Below are positions 18,773 to 28,386 of a stretch of 64,000 nt of DNA, piece by piece. This DNA comes from Alphaproteobacteria bacterium HT1-32 (GTDB taxonomy: Bacteria > Pseudomonadota > Alphaproteobacteria > Rhodospirillales > HT1-32), in contig WJPL01000001.1 in NCBI GenBank assembly GCA_009649675.1, positions 1,322,469 to 1,386,468 on the forward strand, read 5' to 3'. Below the pieces are notes generated by a model, which was given only the letters and a program-made list of their open reading frames with translations, was not told the DNA's origin and searched no databases. The first letter of the stretch is position 1, and every line of letters begins with the position of its first letter. The position numbers and the translations under genes are program-made.

Positions 18773-20710
18773 TCATGAAGCCCCGGAAACAGTCGCAGCC
18801 CGTTCGCGCCGGCCCGCCAGAAATTCGACGGTCAGCAGAACAAGAAGCACCGCGATTGAGATGAGGTTGATTGTCGTCCAGCCCGGCCCGGCAAGACCCA
18901 GCGGCAGGCTGGCCAGACCCAGAACCATGATGCCGCCCCGCATGACCGTTCCCAGCCGCCGGGTAAAGAATCCGACCACGGCAACAGAGGTTGCGACTAC
19001 CCCCAGTACCATCTTGCCGAGATCAACGGCGATATCCCCGGTCGATCCGATCATCAGCAGGGTTGGCGTGCCGACAAAGATGAAGGGAATGATGTAGGAG
19101 GCCCAGCCGATCCGCATTGCGGCAAACCCGGTTGCCATCGCATCCGCCTTGGAGATTGCGGAGGCCGCGAAGGCGGCGAGGGCAATCGGCGGCGTGATCA
19201 TCGACATCATGCCGAAATAGAGAATGAACATATGCGCCGCCAGCGGATCGACCCCGGCTTCGACAATGGCCGGCGCAACAAGGGCAGCCAGCAGCACATA
19301 AACACCGGAGGTCGGCAGCCCCATACCGAGAATGATGCTGATAACCGCCGATATGCCCAGAATCAGAACCAGATTGTTCCCGACACTGTCGACCAGCATC
19401 AGGGTCAGCGCAAAGCCCAGACCGGTGACATTCAGGATACCGATGATGAAACCGGCTGCGGCGACGATCAGCAGCAGATTGACCATCGACCTGCCGGTCT
19501 CCACACAGACCGCGACCAGCCCGGACAAGGTGATGCGATTGCCCCGATAGGGCCGGATCGCACCCACGATAATGATGGAAACAGCAGAATAGAGGGCAGC
19601 CGTTTCCGGATCGGTCTGCAGGCCGAACAGGGCACCGATCAGTATCACGAAAGGCAGAACCAGATGCCAGCCGGAGACCAGTACCTCACGGATTCCCGGC
19701 ACATCCTGATCCACCACCTCGATCCCGTCACGGGCGGCGATCAGATCAACCTGCACAAAGACGCTGAGGTAATAGAGCATCGCCGGCAACAGCGCGGCCG
19801 CGGCGACCGTCATATAGGAAATATCCAGGAATTCAGCCATCAGGAAGGCCGCAGCCCCCATGATCGGCGGTGTCAGCTGACCCCCGGTTGAGGCGATGGC
19901 TTCAATTGCGCCGGCATCGGTCCGGCTGTAGCCGCCCCGGCGCATCAGCGGAATGGTAATGACCCCCGTGGTAACCACGTTGGAGACCGCACTGCCGGAA
20001 ATCGAGCCGAACAGGGCCGAGGCAACCACCGATATCTTGGCCGCACCACCACGGCTGCGACCGGTCAGGGCGAGCGCGATATCGGTAAAGAATTCACCGC
20101 CACCGGCCCGGAACAGCAGATGGCCAAAGAACACGAACAACACCACAATCACCGCCCCCACGGTGAGTGGCGTCGAGAACACGGCACTGGGATCAAAACC
20201 GATATACTGAACAAGCTGAATATAGCTCATCTCGCGACCGACAAGCGGGCCGGGAACCCGGTGGGCCAGCAGGGCATAGACAATGAAAATCATGACGATC
20301 ACGAAGATTGTCCAGCCGGAGCCCCGGCGAACCCCTTCCATCACCAGCATCACAACAACGCTGCCAATGATGGTCAGGCTCACCGGACGGTAGGCGATCT
20401 CTCCGAGCAGGGCCGGAAAGGCGACGGCGGCATAGGTCAGGGTCGCAAGACCGACAAGTCCCAGCAGGATATTCAGCAGGCCCGGTGCCTGATGGGTGCC
20501 CCGGAAGCCGGAGGTCAGATACAGCACAGCGATGGCAAGACCCAGTTCCATCGCGAGGAACTGTTCGGTCAGAATGGAAATGCCGATGCGGGTCGGCGCG
20601 TCCATGTTCCAGAGGATACACAGGACCGGCATCAGGAAGGCGCAGGCCGTTGCAAGCCTGCCTGCCAGCGCGCTGCCCGTGGTCATCGTCTCGCTGTCTC
20701 TCACCGTCAT
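18773..20710 (-). CDS. TRAP transporter permease, fused small and large subunits (DctQM type)
   Basis: The protein has 645 residues and many hydrophobic helices. The large DctM-like part includes FGSISGSAVSNVVTTGVITI, EAIASTGGQLTPPIMGAAAF and GMGLPTSGVYVLLAAL, all family signatures. The N-terminal 120 residues supply the small-subunit helices, a fusion usual for TAXI systems. It overlaps the tetR stop by ATGA (20707-20710). Transport is driven by an ion gradient. Confidence 0.95.
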   Translation of the reverse strand: MTVRDSETMTTGSALAGRLATACAFLMPVLCILWNMDAPTRIGISILTEQFLAMELGLAIAVLYLTSGFRGTHQAPGLLNILLGLVGLATLTYAAVAFPALLGEIAYRPVSLTIIGSVVVMLVMEGVRRGSGWTIFVIVMIFIVYALLAHRVPGPLVGREMSYIQLVQYIGFDPSAVFSTPLTVGAVIVVLFVFFGHLLFRAGGGEFFTDIALALTGRSRGGAAKISVVASALFGSISGSAVSNVVTTGVITIPLMRRGGYSRTDAGAIEAIASTGGQLTPPIMGAAAFLMAEFLDISYMTVAAAALLPAMLYYLSVFVQVDLIAARDGIEVVDQDVPGIREVLVSGWHLVLPFVILIGALFGLQTDPETAALYSAVSIIIVGAIRPYRGNRITLSGLVAVCVETGRSMVNLLLIVAAAGFIIGILNVTGLGFALTLMLVDSVGNNLVLILGISAVISIILGMGLPTSGVYVLLAALVAPAIVEAGVDPLAAHMFILYFGMMSMITPPIALAAFAASAISKADAMATGFAAMRIGWASYIIPFIFVGTPTLLMIGSTGDIAVDLGKMVLGVVATSVAVVGFFTRRLGTVMRGGIMVLGLASLPLGLAGPGWTTINLISIAVLLVLLTVEFLAGRRERAATVSGAS

Positions 20711-21402
20711 GCGGCGTGGTCCTTGTCGCCCGAGCGGGCTGAACCCGCGAGATCCTTGAGCGAAGCCGCAGAGGAGCGCACCAGTTCGTCAATTGCCCGC
20801 TCGTGATCGCTGCCCGATGTCGCCCCTTTTGCCAGCCGGTCGATCCGGTCATTGCTGACCAGCGCGTAATAGAGAGCGCCGAGCAGAAAATGACAGCGCC
20901 AGACGATGCTGCCCCGGTCTGCATCCGGCACGCAGCGGCCAATCGCATCGATAATGGCGCTGCTGGTCTCATCGAAGGATTCGGCGATGATCCGTTTCGC
21001 AGCCTCATTGCCTTCCATGGACAGAATGGCCCGCAGACGGGTAAAGCGGGCACCGCCACCGGCAATATCCGAGCGCGATGAAAAGGCCGGAACCACAAAG
21101 GCCCGGATGATCGCCAGCAGCCGGTCGTCCGGGTCAGAAATCCGTTCCGCCTCCGCCAGCATATCCAGCCGGCGCTGGTTCATGGGCCGGGTGTGACGGG
21201 CATAGATTTCCGCCAGCAGGTTTTCCTTTGTGCCAAAATGATAGGTGACGCCACCCAGGTTAATTCCGGCAGTTCGCGCAATCTCCCGCATGCCCACAGC
21301 ATGAAATCCGCGCTCAGACATCAGGGTCTCTGCGGCGTCGAGAATCGCGTCACGTGTTGATGGTTTTTCCAATTTGGACGACCGTTCTGTTTTTCTGGTC
21401 AT
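20707..21402 (-). CDS. TetR-family regulator of the TRAP/lactonase operon
   Basis: The protein has 231 residues. The N-terminal TetR helix-turn-helix (RDAILDAAETLMSERGFHAV, then IARTAGINLGGVTYHFGTK) is clear, and a C-terminal ligand-binding region carries the TetR_C motifs common in this group. It is the first gene of the operon and overlaps the permease gene by four bases, so it probably represses its own transcript until the transported substrate or its product binds. Confidence 0.93.
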   Translation of the reverse strand: MTRKTERSSKLEKPSTRDAILDAAETLMSERGFHAVGMREIARTAGINLGGVTYHFGTKENLLAEIYARHTRPMNQRRLDMLAEAERISDPDDRLLAIIRAFVVPAFSSRSDIAGGGARFTRLRAILSMEGNEAAKRIIAESFDETSSAIIDAIGRCVPDADRGSIVWRCHFLLGALYYALVSNDRIDRLAKGATSGSDHERAIDELVRSSAASLKDLAGSARSGDKDHAA

Positions 21403-21521
21403 TTGTTTCCTTTAATTGGTCATACGTACAAACAGCAGGCGGCGTCAACAGAAATCATCCGCTGACAGCCGGGTGACTGAACCGGGTCTGGTGGTTTTTT
21501 GCCAGCCCTCCGGCGGGCTGG

Positions 21522-22736
21522 TCAGTCAGCGGGAGATTCTGGCGCAAGGTCGCGCAGTTGCTGAATCAGGACTTCCTGCAACTGGGTCGGTCGCCAGTCG
21601 AGGCGATGCATCAGGGCAATCTCCCGCGCCATGCCGGGCGGGTGAAAATCCAGCGACACCAGCAGACCCGCCTGCTCCTCAACCCGGACCTGACGGCGCG
21701 ACAGCACGGTCAGGCGATCACTCGCAGCCAGCAGCCCGCGCACCATCAGCATTGATCCGGTTTCGATAACGCCGGTAGCCGGGGCATATCCGCTGCCCTC
21801 GAATATGGCATCACTGACAGCCCGGGTGGGCGTGCCCGGACGCGGAAGTACCCAGGGCCATGCGGCGAGATCAGCAATCTGAATATCAGTCCGTCCTGCC
21901 AGCGGATGACCCGCCCGGGCCATGACGGAAAGCTGGTCGGTAAACAGTACTTCCTGTACCAGCCCCGGCTCCGGATGCAGGCGGCGCGCACCGATCACCA
22001 TATCAATCTCGCCATGTTGCAGGGCATGGTGGAGTTGCTCGAAGGAACCATCCTGCAGGAAAAAATCGGCCCGGGGATACCGCCGGCTGACTTCGGTAAT
22101 GGCGAGGGGCAGCAGATCCGATTGTCCGAGCGCCAGTGACCCCACCGCGATCCGGCCTTCAAACCGGCCGCGGGCGATATCGAGATCATCGCCGATATTA
22201 TCGACTTCCTTCAGCACCAGTGTTGCCTCAAGGGCAAATCCCGCCCCCAGCCGCGTCGGTGAAATGCCCCGGCTGGTACGTTCAAACAGGGAAACACCCA
22301 GCAGGGATTCAAGATCCCGAACCGCCCGGTGCACACTGGGCTGGGCCAGGCCAAGCTGGTCGGCGCCAGATTTGAACCCGCCCGTTGCAGCGACCGCACA
22401 GAGCGCAGAAAGCTGGGAGACGGAAATCATCCGGTCCACCTCGACCGGCAGACGGCTTGTGCTGCGGCGGTTGATCAGCAGGCGCTCAACAGCACGGCCC
22501 AGCCGGTCCGTTGCCCGGTCAATCCGCCGGGTGGCAATGCTGCCATAGGCGGTCGGGAAAACGCCGACATTCCGGCGTTCCAGCAGGCTGCAGCCGTAAT
22601 AATCTTCCAGACGGGCAATAGCCTGACTGACAGCCGACTGCGACAAATGGGCAAGCTGGGCTGCACGGCTGACATTGTTATGACGAACGGTGAGACTGAA
22701 AGCCCGGAGATGTCGGATGTTGGGCCGTTTGAACAT
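21522..22736 (-). CDS. LysR-family regulator with two DNA-binding domains
   Basis: The protein has 404 residues, about 100 longer than usual. Two LysR winged helix-turn-helix units occur in tandem: 8-66 (RAAQLAHLSQSAVSQAIARL) and 108-165 (SGADQLGLAQPSVHRAVRDL). One effector-binding domain follows from about 190. The single frame runs without disruption, so this is a true duplication or fusion. It diverges from the class V aminotransferase gene at 22883, and a 21-bp dyad in the gap (22768-22788) is a candidate binding site. It probably controls the amino-acid genes to its right. Confidence 0.93.
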   Translation of the reverse strand: MFKRPNIRHLRAFSLTVRHNNVSRAAQLAHLSQSAVSQAIARLEDYYGCSLLERRNVGVFPTAYGSIATRRIDRATDRLGRAVERLLINRRSTSRLPVEVDRMISVSQLSALCAVAATGGFKSGADQLGLAQPSVHRAVRDLESLLGVSLFERTSRGISPTRLGAGFALEATLVLKEVDNIGDDLDIARGRFEGRIAVGSLALGQSDLLPLAITEVSRRYPRADFFLQDGSFEQLHHALQHGEIDMVIGARRLHPEPGLVQEVLFTDQLSVMARAGHPLAGRTDIQIADLAAWPWVLPRPGTPTRAVSDAIFEGSGYAPATGVIETGSMLMVRGLLAASDRLTVLSRRQVRVEEQAGLLVSLDFHPPGMAREIALMHRLDWRPTQLQEVLIQQLRDLAPESPAD

Positions 22737-22767
22737 ATGACATTTCCTGTTATCGAATAGCCAAATC

Positions 22768-22788
22768 TAATCTGAAAACGCCAGATTA
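22768..22788. promoter_or_regulatory. Candidate LysR operator (TAATCTG-N7-CAGATTA)
   Basis: Perfect 7-bp arms are separated by 7 bases, and a T-N11-A core is present, as LysR proteins prefer. It lies in the 146-base gap between the divergent double-domain LysR gene and the aminotransferase gene, 31 bases before the regulator's start. That position suits both autoregulation and control of the target. Confidence 0.55.
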
Positions 22789-22882
22789 TCACTACCGGTA
22801 CGGACAAATTCAGGGCAAACTCCAAATTGGCGGAAAATCTTTCTCCTTTCCGGCCGGCCCCGCTCAATCAGATCAGGACAAA

Positions 22883-24100
22883 ATGATGGATCACCGCATC
22901 GAACAGGACGGCATCAGCCCCACCATGCTGACCCGGACAGAATTTCCCGGCGCGCTGGAATCGACCTATCTCAGTTCCTGCATGCGGGGGCTGATGCCCG
23001 CATCCGGGCGCAAGGCGCTGGACCGGCATCTCGACAGTCTGGTCACCGGACGGACAGACAAGGCCGGGCTGTTTGATCTGATGGAGGAAACCCGGTCACG
23101 GTTTGCCGGACTGGTCAACGCCGACCCCGACGAAATCGCCTTCACCAAGAACGTCTCCGAGGGGCTGAACATCATCGCCGCCTCCATGCCCTGGCAGGCC
23201 GGCGACAACGTGGTCGTCACCCTTGGCCTTGAACATCCGAACAATGTTTTTCCCTGGCTGAACCAGAAAGAGCGCACCGGCATCGAGGTTCGCATTGTGC
23301 CGGAACGTGACGGCCATATTGATATCGACGCGATGATTGCCGCCATTGACGACAAAACGCGGCTCGTTACCATGCCGACGGTAACCTTTTCCCCCGGCTT
23401 CCGCGCCGACACCCGGAAAATCGGCGCCTTCTGCCGTGAGCGCGACATCTTCCTGCTGGTCGATGCGGTACAGTCCGTCGGCGTGCTGAACTGTGACGTT
23501 CAGGACATGATCGTCGATGGCTTTGCCGTCTCGACCCAGAAAGGTCTCTGTGGTCTGTACGGCATGGGCTTTCTGTATTGTCGCCGCGACTGGGCCGACA
23601 GGATGACCCCGGCTTATCTCGCCCGGTTCGGCGTCGATCTGGGTGGCGGTGCCAGCGAGGCCGCCACCGCAACCCTCGGCTATGACCTGATGCCGGGCGC
23701 CCGGCGGTTTGATCTCGGCAATTACAATTACCCGGCAGCAGCCGTGGTTCATGAATCACTCGGCATTCTGGCCGATATCGGCATGGCAGAGGTCGAGCGT
23801 CATGTCACCAGCCTGTCCTGCGCTTTTGCCGACCGGATGCTGGCGCTGGGCCTGCCGGTCATGGGTGGACCATCCGGGCCGCATCTGGCCAGCATCGTCT
23901 CAATCGGCCATCTGGCGGAAGGACATGATTCCACCAGTGACAGCGATATTCAGGCCCTGTCGGATCACCTGACCGCACATGACGTGATCCACAGCATCCG
24001 TCGCGGCATGATGCGCTTCGCTTTTCATATTTATAATACAACGGCTGACATTGACCGGGTGGAAAGCCTGGTCCGCGACTGGCAGTCATCCCGATCATAA
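22883..24100 (+). CDS. Class V aminotransferase-fold PLP enzyme (isopenicillin-N-epimerase/cysteine-desulfurase-like)
   Basis: The protein has 405 residues. The PLP lysine is probably K220 in VSTQKGLCGLYGMGF. Other marks are ITFTKNVSEGLNI-type (AFTKNVSEGLNIIAAS), GDNVVVTLGLEHPNN and LLVDAVQSVG (the cofactor Asp). Members act as epimerases, desulfurases, lyases or aminotransferases, so the substrate is open. AGGA lies about 8 bases before the ATG. A similar enzyme is encoded at 26428-27573 on the opposite strand. Confidence 0.9.
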   Translation: MMDHRIEQDGISPTMLTRTEFPGALESTYLSSCMRGLMPASGRKALDRHLDSLVTGRTDKAGLFDLMEETRSRFAGLVNADPDEIAFTKNVSEGLNIIAASMPWQAGDNVVVTLGLEHPNNVFPWLNQKERTGIEVRIVPERDGHIDIDAMIAAIDDKTRLVTMPTVTFSPGFRADTRKIGAFCRERDIFLLVDAVQSVGVLNCDVQDMIVDGFAVSTQKGLCGLYGMGFLYCRRDWADRMTPAYLARFGVDLGGGASEAATATLGYDLMPGARRFDLGNYNYPAAAVVHESLGILADIGMAEVERHVTSLSCAFADRMLALGLPVMGGPSGPHLASIVSIGHLAEGHDSTSDSDIQALSDHLTAHDVIHSIRRGMMRFAFHIYNTTADIDRVESLVRDWQSSRS

Positions 24101-24156
24101 CCGCCCCGGCCTCCCGGCCGGGCAACACCGGAACATCAGAACAAAGGGCTCTATCG

Positions 24157-25356
24157 ATGAAATTCGCCAGCCGTATGGGCAATATCCAGACTTCCCCCAG
24201 CGCCGTCATGACCCAGAATTCACGGGATATGCGGGCAAAAGGGCTTGATGTCATCGCGCTTTCTTCGGGGCAGCCGGATTTCCCGACGCCACCGCATGTG
24301 ATCGAGGCCGCCCATGTGGCCATGCTGCGGGGCGAAACCAAATATACGCCGATCGCCGGTTCGGTAGAAATGAAGCAGGCCGCCATCGACAAGCTGAAGC
24401 GTGAAAACGGCATCACCTATGCCATGAACGAGGTCATCATCGGCAATGGCGCAAAACAGGTCATTTTCAATGCCTTCATGGCCGGCACCGAACCCGGTGA
24501 CGAAGTCATTCTGCCAGCCCCCTACTATGTCGCCTATGTGGACATGATCAAATTTGCCGGCGGCAAGCTGGTCACTGTTTCCTGCGCTGAAGATAACGGC
24601 TTCAAGCTGACCGGCGCACAGCTGGAAGCTGCGATTACCCCGAAGACCCGGTGGCTGCTGCTGAATTCGCCGAACAACCCGACCGGCGCAGTCTATGAGG
24701 AAGCCGATCTCCGGGAACTGGCGGACGTGCTGTTACGCCATCCGCATGTCGGCGTCATTTCCGATGACATTTATGAGCATATCGTGTTCGAGGGCCTGAA
24801 GCCGACGACCATCGTGGCCGTTGAGCCCGCCCTGAAAGACCGCACGATTACCGTCAACGGTATTTCCAAGGCGTTTGCCATGACCGGCTGGCGGGTTGGT
24901 TATGCGGCAGGCCCGGCAGCGATGATTGCGGAAATGCACAAACTGCAGTCGCTGGTGACATCCGGTGCCAGCTCCGTCGGTCAGGCCGCCGCCGTTGCTG
25001 CACTGAACGGACCCCAGGATTATCTGGCGGAACGGGCGAAATCCTTTGAGGAACGCCGTGATCTCGTCGCTTCGATGCTGAATCAGGCACCGGGCATCAG
25101 CTGCCCCCGCCCTAAAGGCGCGTTCTATGTCTATCCAAGCTGTGCCGGGGTCATCGGCAAGAAAACCCCGCAGGGCAAGGTGATCGAGAACGACCGGGAC
25201 TTCGTCGAATATCTGCTGGAAACCGAATATGTCGCCACCGTGCATGGTGCTGCTTACGGTCTGTCGCCCTACTTCCGGATTTCCTATGCCTCCAGCACGG
25301 AAGAACTGACGGAAGCCTGTGAACGCATCCAGCGGGCCTGCACCGCGCTGACCTGA
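24157..25356 (+). CDS. Class I aspartate/aromatic-type aminotransferase
   Basis: The protein has 399 residues of fold type I. K238 in GISKAFAMTGWRVGY is the PLP lysine, SPNNPTGAVY carries the cofactor-binding Asn, SDDIYEHIVF the Asp/Tyr pair, and YFRISYASS the substrate carboxylate-binding Arg. This is the AspC/AatA group common in alphaproteobacteria, which moves amino groups between aspartate (or other amino acids) and 2-oxoglutarate. It follows the class V gene by 56 bases and is probably cotranscribed. Confidence 0.93.
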   Translation: MKFASRMGNIQTSPSAVMTQNSRDMRAKGLDVIALSSGQPDFPTPPHVIEAAHVAMLRGETKYTPIAGSVEMKQAAIDKLKRENGITYAMNEVIIGNGAKQVIFNAFMAGTEPGDEVILPAPYYVAYVDMIKFAGGKLVTVSCAEDNGFKLTGAQLEAAITPKTRWLLLNSPNNPTGAVYEEADLRELADVLLRHPHVGVISDDIYEHIVFEGLKPTTIVAVEPALKDRTITVNGISKAFAMTGWRVGYAAGPAAMIAEMHKLQSLVTSGASSVGQAAAVAALNGPQDYLAERAKSFEERRDLVASMLNQAPGISCPRPKGAFYVYPSCAGVIGKKTPQGKVIENDRDFVEYLLETEYVATVHGAAYGLSPYFRISYASSTEELTEACERIQRACTALT

Positions 25357-25375
25357 TCAGGGTCTGATTACCCGC

Positions 25376-26422
25376 CTAATCGCCATCCGTGACAATGTCG
25401 CGGATGGCTTCGGCGGCGATGGTAATATCATCTTCCGAAACATCGAGATGAGTGACCGCACGGATACGGCGCTGATTCTGTGCGCCGACACGAATACCCT
25501 GTGCCAGCAGCCGCTTTGCGACTTCCGGTGCGCTCAGGCCGGTTTCTCCGACATCAAAGAAAACCAGGTTGGTCATGACGTCCGGCGGGTCCAGCCGGAT
25601 ACCGGGAATTCCCGCGATCTGCCGCGCAAAGCTCTGGGCATTAGCATGATCGGTAACCAGCTGATCCAGGTGATGATCCAGCGCATAAAGTCCTGCTGCG
25701 GCAATCACCCCGGATTGCCGCATGGCACCGCCAAGCCGGTGCTTCCAGTCCCATGCCTGTTCGATGAAATCACGGCTACCGGTCAGAACGCTGCCAATCG
25801 GCGCTCCCAGCCCCTTCGACAGATCAATCCAGACACTGTCGCAGGGTGCCGCAAAGTCAGATGCCGGGACATTTGATGCCGCTGCCGCATTCAGCAGACG
25901 GGCACCGTCCATATGCACGCTTAAGCCATGTGACCGGGCCATCTCTGCCACTTCCGTCACTGTCGTCAGCGGCCAGATCACACCGCCTCCGCGATTTGTC
26001 GTCTGTTCGATATGCGCCAGCCGTGACCGGGGGGAGCGTGAACGGGCAGGGCGAATGGCCGCTTCCAGTTCTGCGGCTGAATAAATACCAAGGCTGGTCG
26101 GGATCGGCGTGATCGATACACCCCCCAGAGCCGCCGGAGCACCGCCCTCTGATCCGATGATATGGGCATGGGAATCACAGATAATGTCATCCCCGGCCCG
26201 GCAATGGGTCAGGATCGCCACCACGTTCGACATGATACCCGACGGCAGCAGCATTGCCGCTTCCTTGCCGAGCATACCGGCAACCCGTTCACAAAGCGCG
26301 TTTGTTGTCGGGTCTTCGCCCTTCTGCTCATCTCCCACTTCTGCCCGCGCCATGGCCTCGCGCATGCCGGCTGATGGCCGGGTCGAGGTATCACTGGAAA
26401 GATCAATACGTATTCCGGTCAT
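25376..26422 (-). CDS. Low-specificity threonine aldolase-like PLP enzyme
   Basis: The protein has 348 residues. The PLP lysine is K203 in IDLSKGLGAPIGSVL; IDLSSDTSTRPSAGM at the start and HMDGARLLNAA (cofactor Asp172) are typical. The family splits beta-hydroxy amino acids such as threonine into glycine and an aldehyde. It is the last gene of an eight-gene minus-strand run and begins 5 bases after the preceding aminotransferase gene. Confidence 0.92.
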   Translation of the reverse strand: MTGIRIDLSSDTSTRPSAGMREAMARAEVGDEQKGEDPTTNALCERVAGMLGKEAAMLLPSGIMSNVVAILTHCRAGDDIICDSHAHIIGSEGGAPAALGGVSITPIPTSLGIYSAAELEAAIRPARSRSPRSRLAHIEQTTNRGGGVIWPLTTVTEVAEMARSHGLSVHMDGARLLNAAAASNVPASDFAAPCDSVWIDLSKGLGAPIGSVLTGSRDFIEQAWDWKHRLGGAMRQSGVIAAAGLYALDHHLDQLVTDHANAQSFARQIAGIPGIRLDPPDVMTNLVFFDVGETGLSAPEVAKRLLAQGIRVGAQNQRRIRAVTHLDVSEDDITIAAEAIRDIVTDGD

Positions 26423-26427
26423 TTGCG

Positions 26428-27573
26428 TCAGACCGCCTGCAAGGTGGCAAAAAACTGATCGATGTCTGCCCTGTTATTGTAGAAATGCAGGGAGGCCCGC
26501 AGATGCCCGTCCTTCTCGGCAACAATGACATCACGTTCCTTCAGGGCCTGTACGGTTTCGCCCGCATGGCGCCCGAGGTCGAGACTGACAATACCCGCCC
26601 GGTCGGCCCAGGGACGCGGCGTGCGGACCCGGACCTGATGACGATCCGCCTGCTCGATCAGATAACTGGTCAGCTCGCAGACCCGCGCTTCAATATTCGC
26701 CAGACCGATGGATTTCACATATTCCGCCGAGCGCCGCTGAACCCAGGTCCCGAGAAAGTTCGGATTGCCATATTCAAACCGGTGCGCATCATCCGCAAGG
26801 GCCGGTTCCGGCACTGTCCGGTCCAGCGTATTGAAGCTGAATTTCGCGGCGTAAGGTGGCTGCACCATCGAGATCATTTCCGGCGTCATATACATGAACC
26901 CGGCACCGGCCAGACTGAACTGCGCCTTGTGACCACCGGCAATCAGAACGTCGACGCCGAGATCACGGATGGAATCACCCAGAATGCCCACGGCCTGAAT
27001 GCCGTCGACCATCAGTTTCACACCCTTTTCATGGCAGAACCCGGCCAGCTTCGGCAGATCGGTGCGGAAACCGTTGCCATACACCACCCATGCAGCAGCA
27101 AGAATGCGGGTCCGGTCATCTACCAGCTTGCGATACTGGTCGATGGTGACACGACCGTCTTCATCCGGCTCTGCCATCCGGATTTCAATGCCGCGCCGGG
27201 CCAGATGCCGCCAGGGGAAGGTGTTGTTCTCATGTTCAAATTCACTGATGACGACGTTATCTCCGGCTTTCCAGGGAAAACCCTGAGCCAGGATATTCAC
27301 ACCTTCCGAAGTGTTCTTGATGAGCGCGATACAGTCACGGTCCGCGCCATACAGATCGGCCACCGCGTCACGGGTTTTCTCGATCTCGCCCATCGAGAAT
27401 GCGGTATCCCCTGCATCGTCATAAATATCGGCCATCCAGGACTGCATGCTGGCTTCGACCGAGCGCGGCAGGATCGCCTTGTTCGCGAGATTCAGATAAC
27501 AAAATTTCTCTGTCGTCGGGAAGTCGCGACGCAGCGCCTCCCAGTCAACCGGGGAGGCTGTCGTCCCGCTCAT
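26428..27573 (-). CDS. Second class V aminotransferase-fold PLP enzyme
   Basis: The protein has 381 residues. K216 in AGGHKAQFSLAGAGFMY is the likely PLP lysine, with ALIKNTSEGVNILAQGF and KLMVDGIQAVG as further family motifs. It resembles the 22883-24100 product in plan but is clearly diverged, so this is not a recent duplication. It lies 28 bases downstream of aapP, which suggests that it acts on an imported amino acid. Confidence 0.9.
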   Translation of the reverse strand: MSGTTASPVDWEALRRDFPTTEKFCYLNLANKAILPRSVEASMQSWMADIYDDAGDTAFSMGEIEKTRDAVADLYGADRDCIALIKNTSEGVNILAQGFPWKAGDNVVISEFEHENNTFPWRHLARRGIEIRMAEPDEDGRVTIDQYRKLVDDRTRILAAAWVVYGNGFRTDLPKLAGFCHEKGVKLMVDGIQAVGILGDSIRDLGVDVLIAGGHKAQFSLAGAGFMYMTPEMISMVQPPYAAKFSFNTLDRTVPEPALADDAHRFEYGNPNFLGTWVQRRSAEYVKSIGLANIEARVCELTSYLIEQADRHQVRVRTPRPWADRAGIVSLDLGRHAGETVQALKERDVIVAEKDGHLRASLHFYNNRADIDQFFATLQAV

Positions 27574-27601
27574 AACACGCTGCCTTGCATTGTTTTCAAC
27601 T

Positions 27602-28372
27602 TCAGTGAGTCAGAATCTGTTTCAGGAAAAGCTGGGTGCGTTCGCTTTCCGGATTGGTGAAGAACACCTCCGGCTTCGCGATTTCGACCACTTCGCCCTT
27701 GTCCATGAAGATCATGGTATCAGCGACGGTCTTGGCGAAGCCCATTTCATGGGTGACGACGACCATGGTCATGCCTTCGTCGGCCAGTTCCACCATCACG
27801 TCGAGCACTTCCTTGATCATTTCAGGATCCAGCGCCGATGTCGGTTCATCGAACAGCATCACCCGCGGCTGCATGCAGAGCGACCGGGCAATGGCGACAC
27901 GCTGCTGCTGACCACCGGAAAGCTGGCCGGGATATTTGTAGGCCTGCTCCGGTATCTGCACCCGTTCCAGATACTGCATGGCGATGGCTTCCGCCTCGGC
28001 TTTCGGCATCTTGCGAACCAGCATCGGTGCCAGTGTCAGGTTGTCGATCACCCGCATATGCGGGAACAGGTTGAACGACTGGAACACCATGCCGACCTCA
28101 CTGCGCACCGCCTCGATATTCTTGAGGTTATCGGTCAGCTCGATACCGTCGACGATGATGCGGCCCCGCTGGTGATGTTCCAGCCGGTTGATACAGCGGA
28201 TCATCGTTGACTTGCCGGAGCCGGAAGGGCCGCAAACCACGACCTTCTCTCCCCGGCGGACCTTGATATTCACATCGCAGAGCGCCTGAAAATCACCATA
28301 CCACTTGTTCACATCGATCAGCTCGATGGCGAGGTCGTCAGAGGCAGTTGTTGTCGTCTGGTCATTCATCAT
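27602..28372 (-). CDS. aapP: Amino-acid ABC transporter ATP-binding protein
   Basis: The protein has 256 residues. Walker A is GPSGSGKST, the signature is LSGGQQQR, Walker B is [12 protein letters not shown], and the switch His is in [10 protein letters not shown]. It is of the GlnQ/AapP type and powers the AapJQM general L-amino-acid uptake system, whose other parts lie directly upstream. Confidence 0.96.
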   Translation of the reverse strand: MMNDQTTTTASDDLAIELIDVNKWYGDFQALCDVNIKVRRGEKVVVCGPSGSGKSTMIRCINRLEHHQRGRIIVDGIELTDNLKNIEAVRSEVGMVFQSFNLFPHMRVIDNLTLAPMLVRKMPKAEAEAIAMQYLERVQIPEQAYKYPGQLSGGQQQRVAIARSLCMQPRVMLFDEPTSALDPEMIKEVLDVMVELADEGMTMVVVTHEMGFAKTVADTMIFMDKGEVVEIAKPEVFFTNPESERTQLFLKQILTH

Positions 28373-28386
28373 TGTTTTCCCGGAAC

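Noticed and set aside
26254-27660. Open frame of 468 codons opposite the aldolase and class V genes
   Set aside because: Antisense shadow; both minus-strand genes carry clear PLP motifs.
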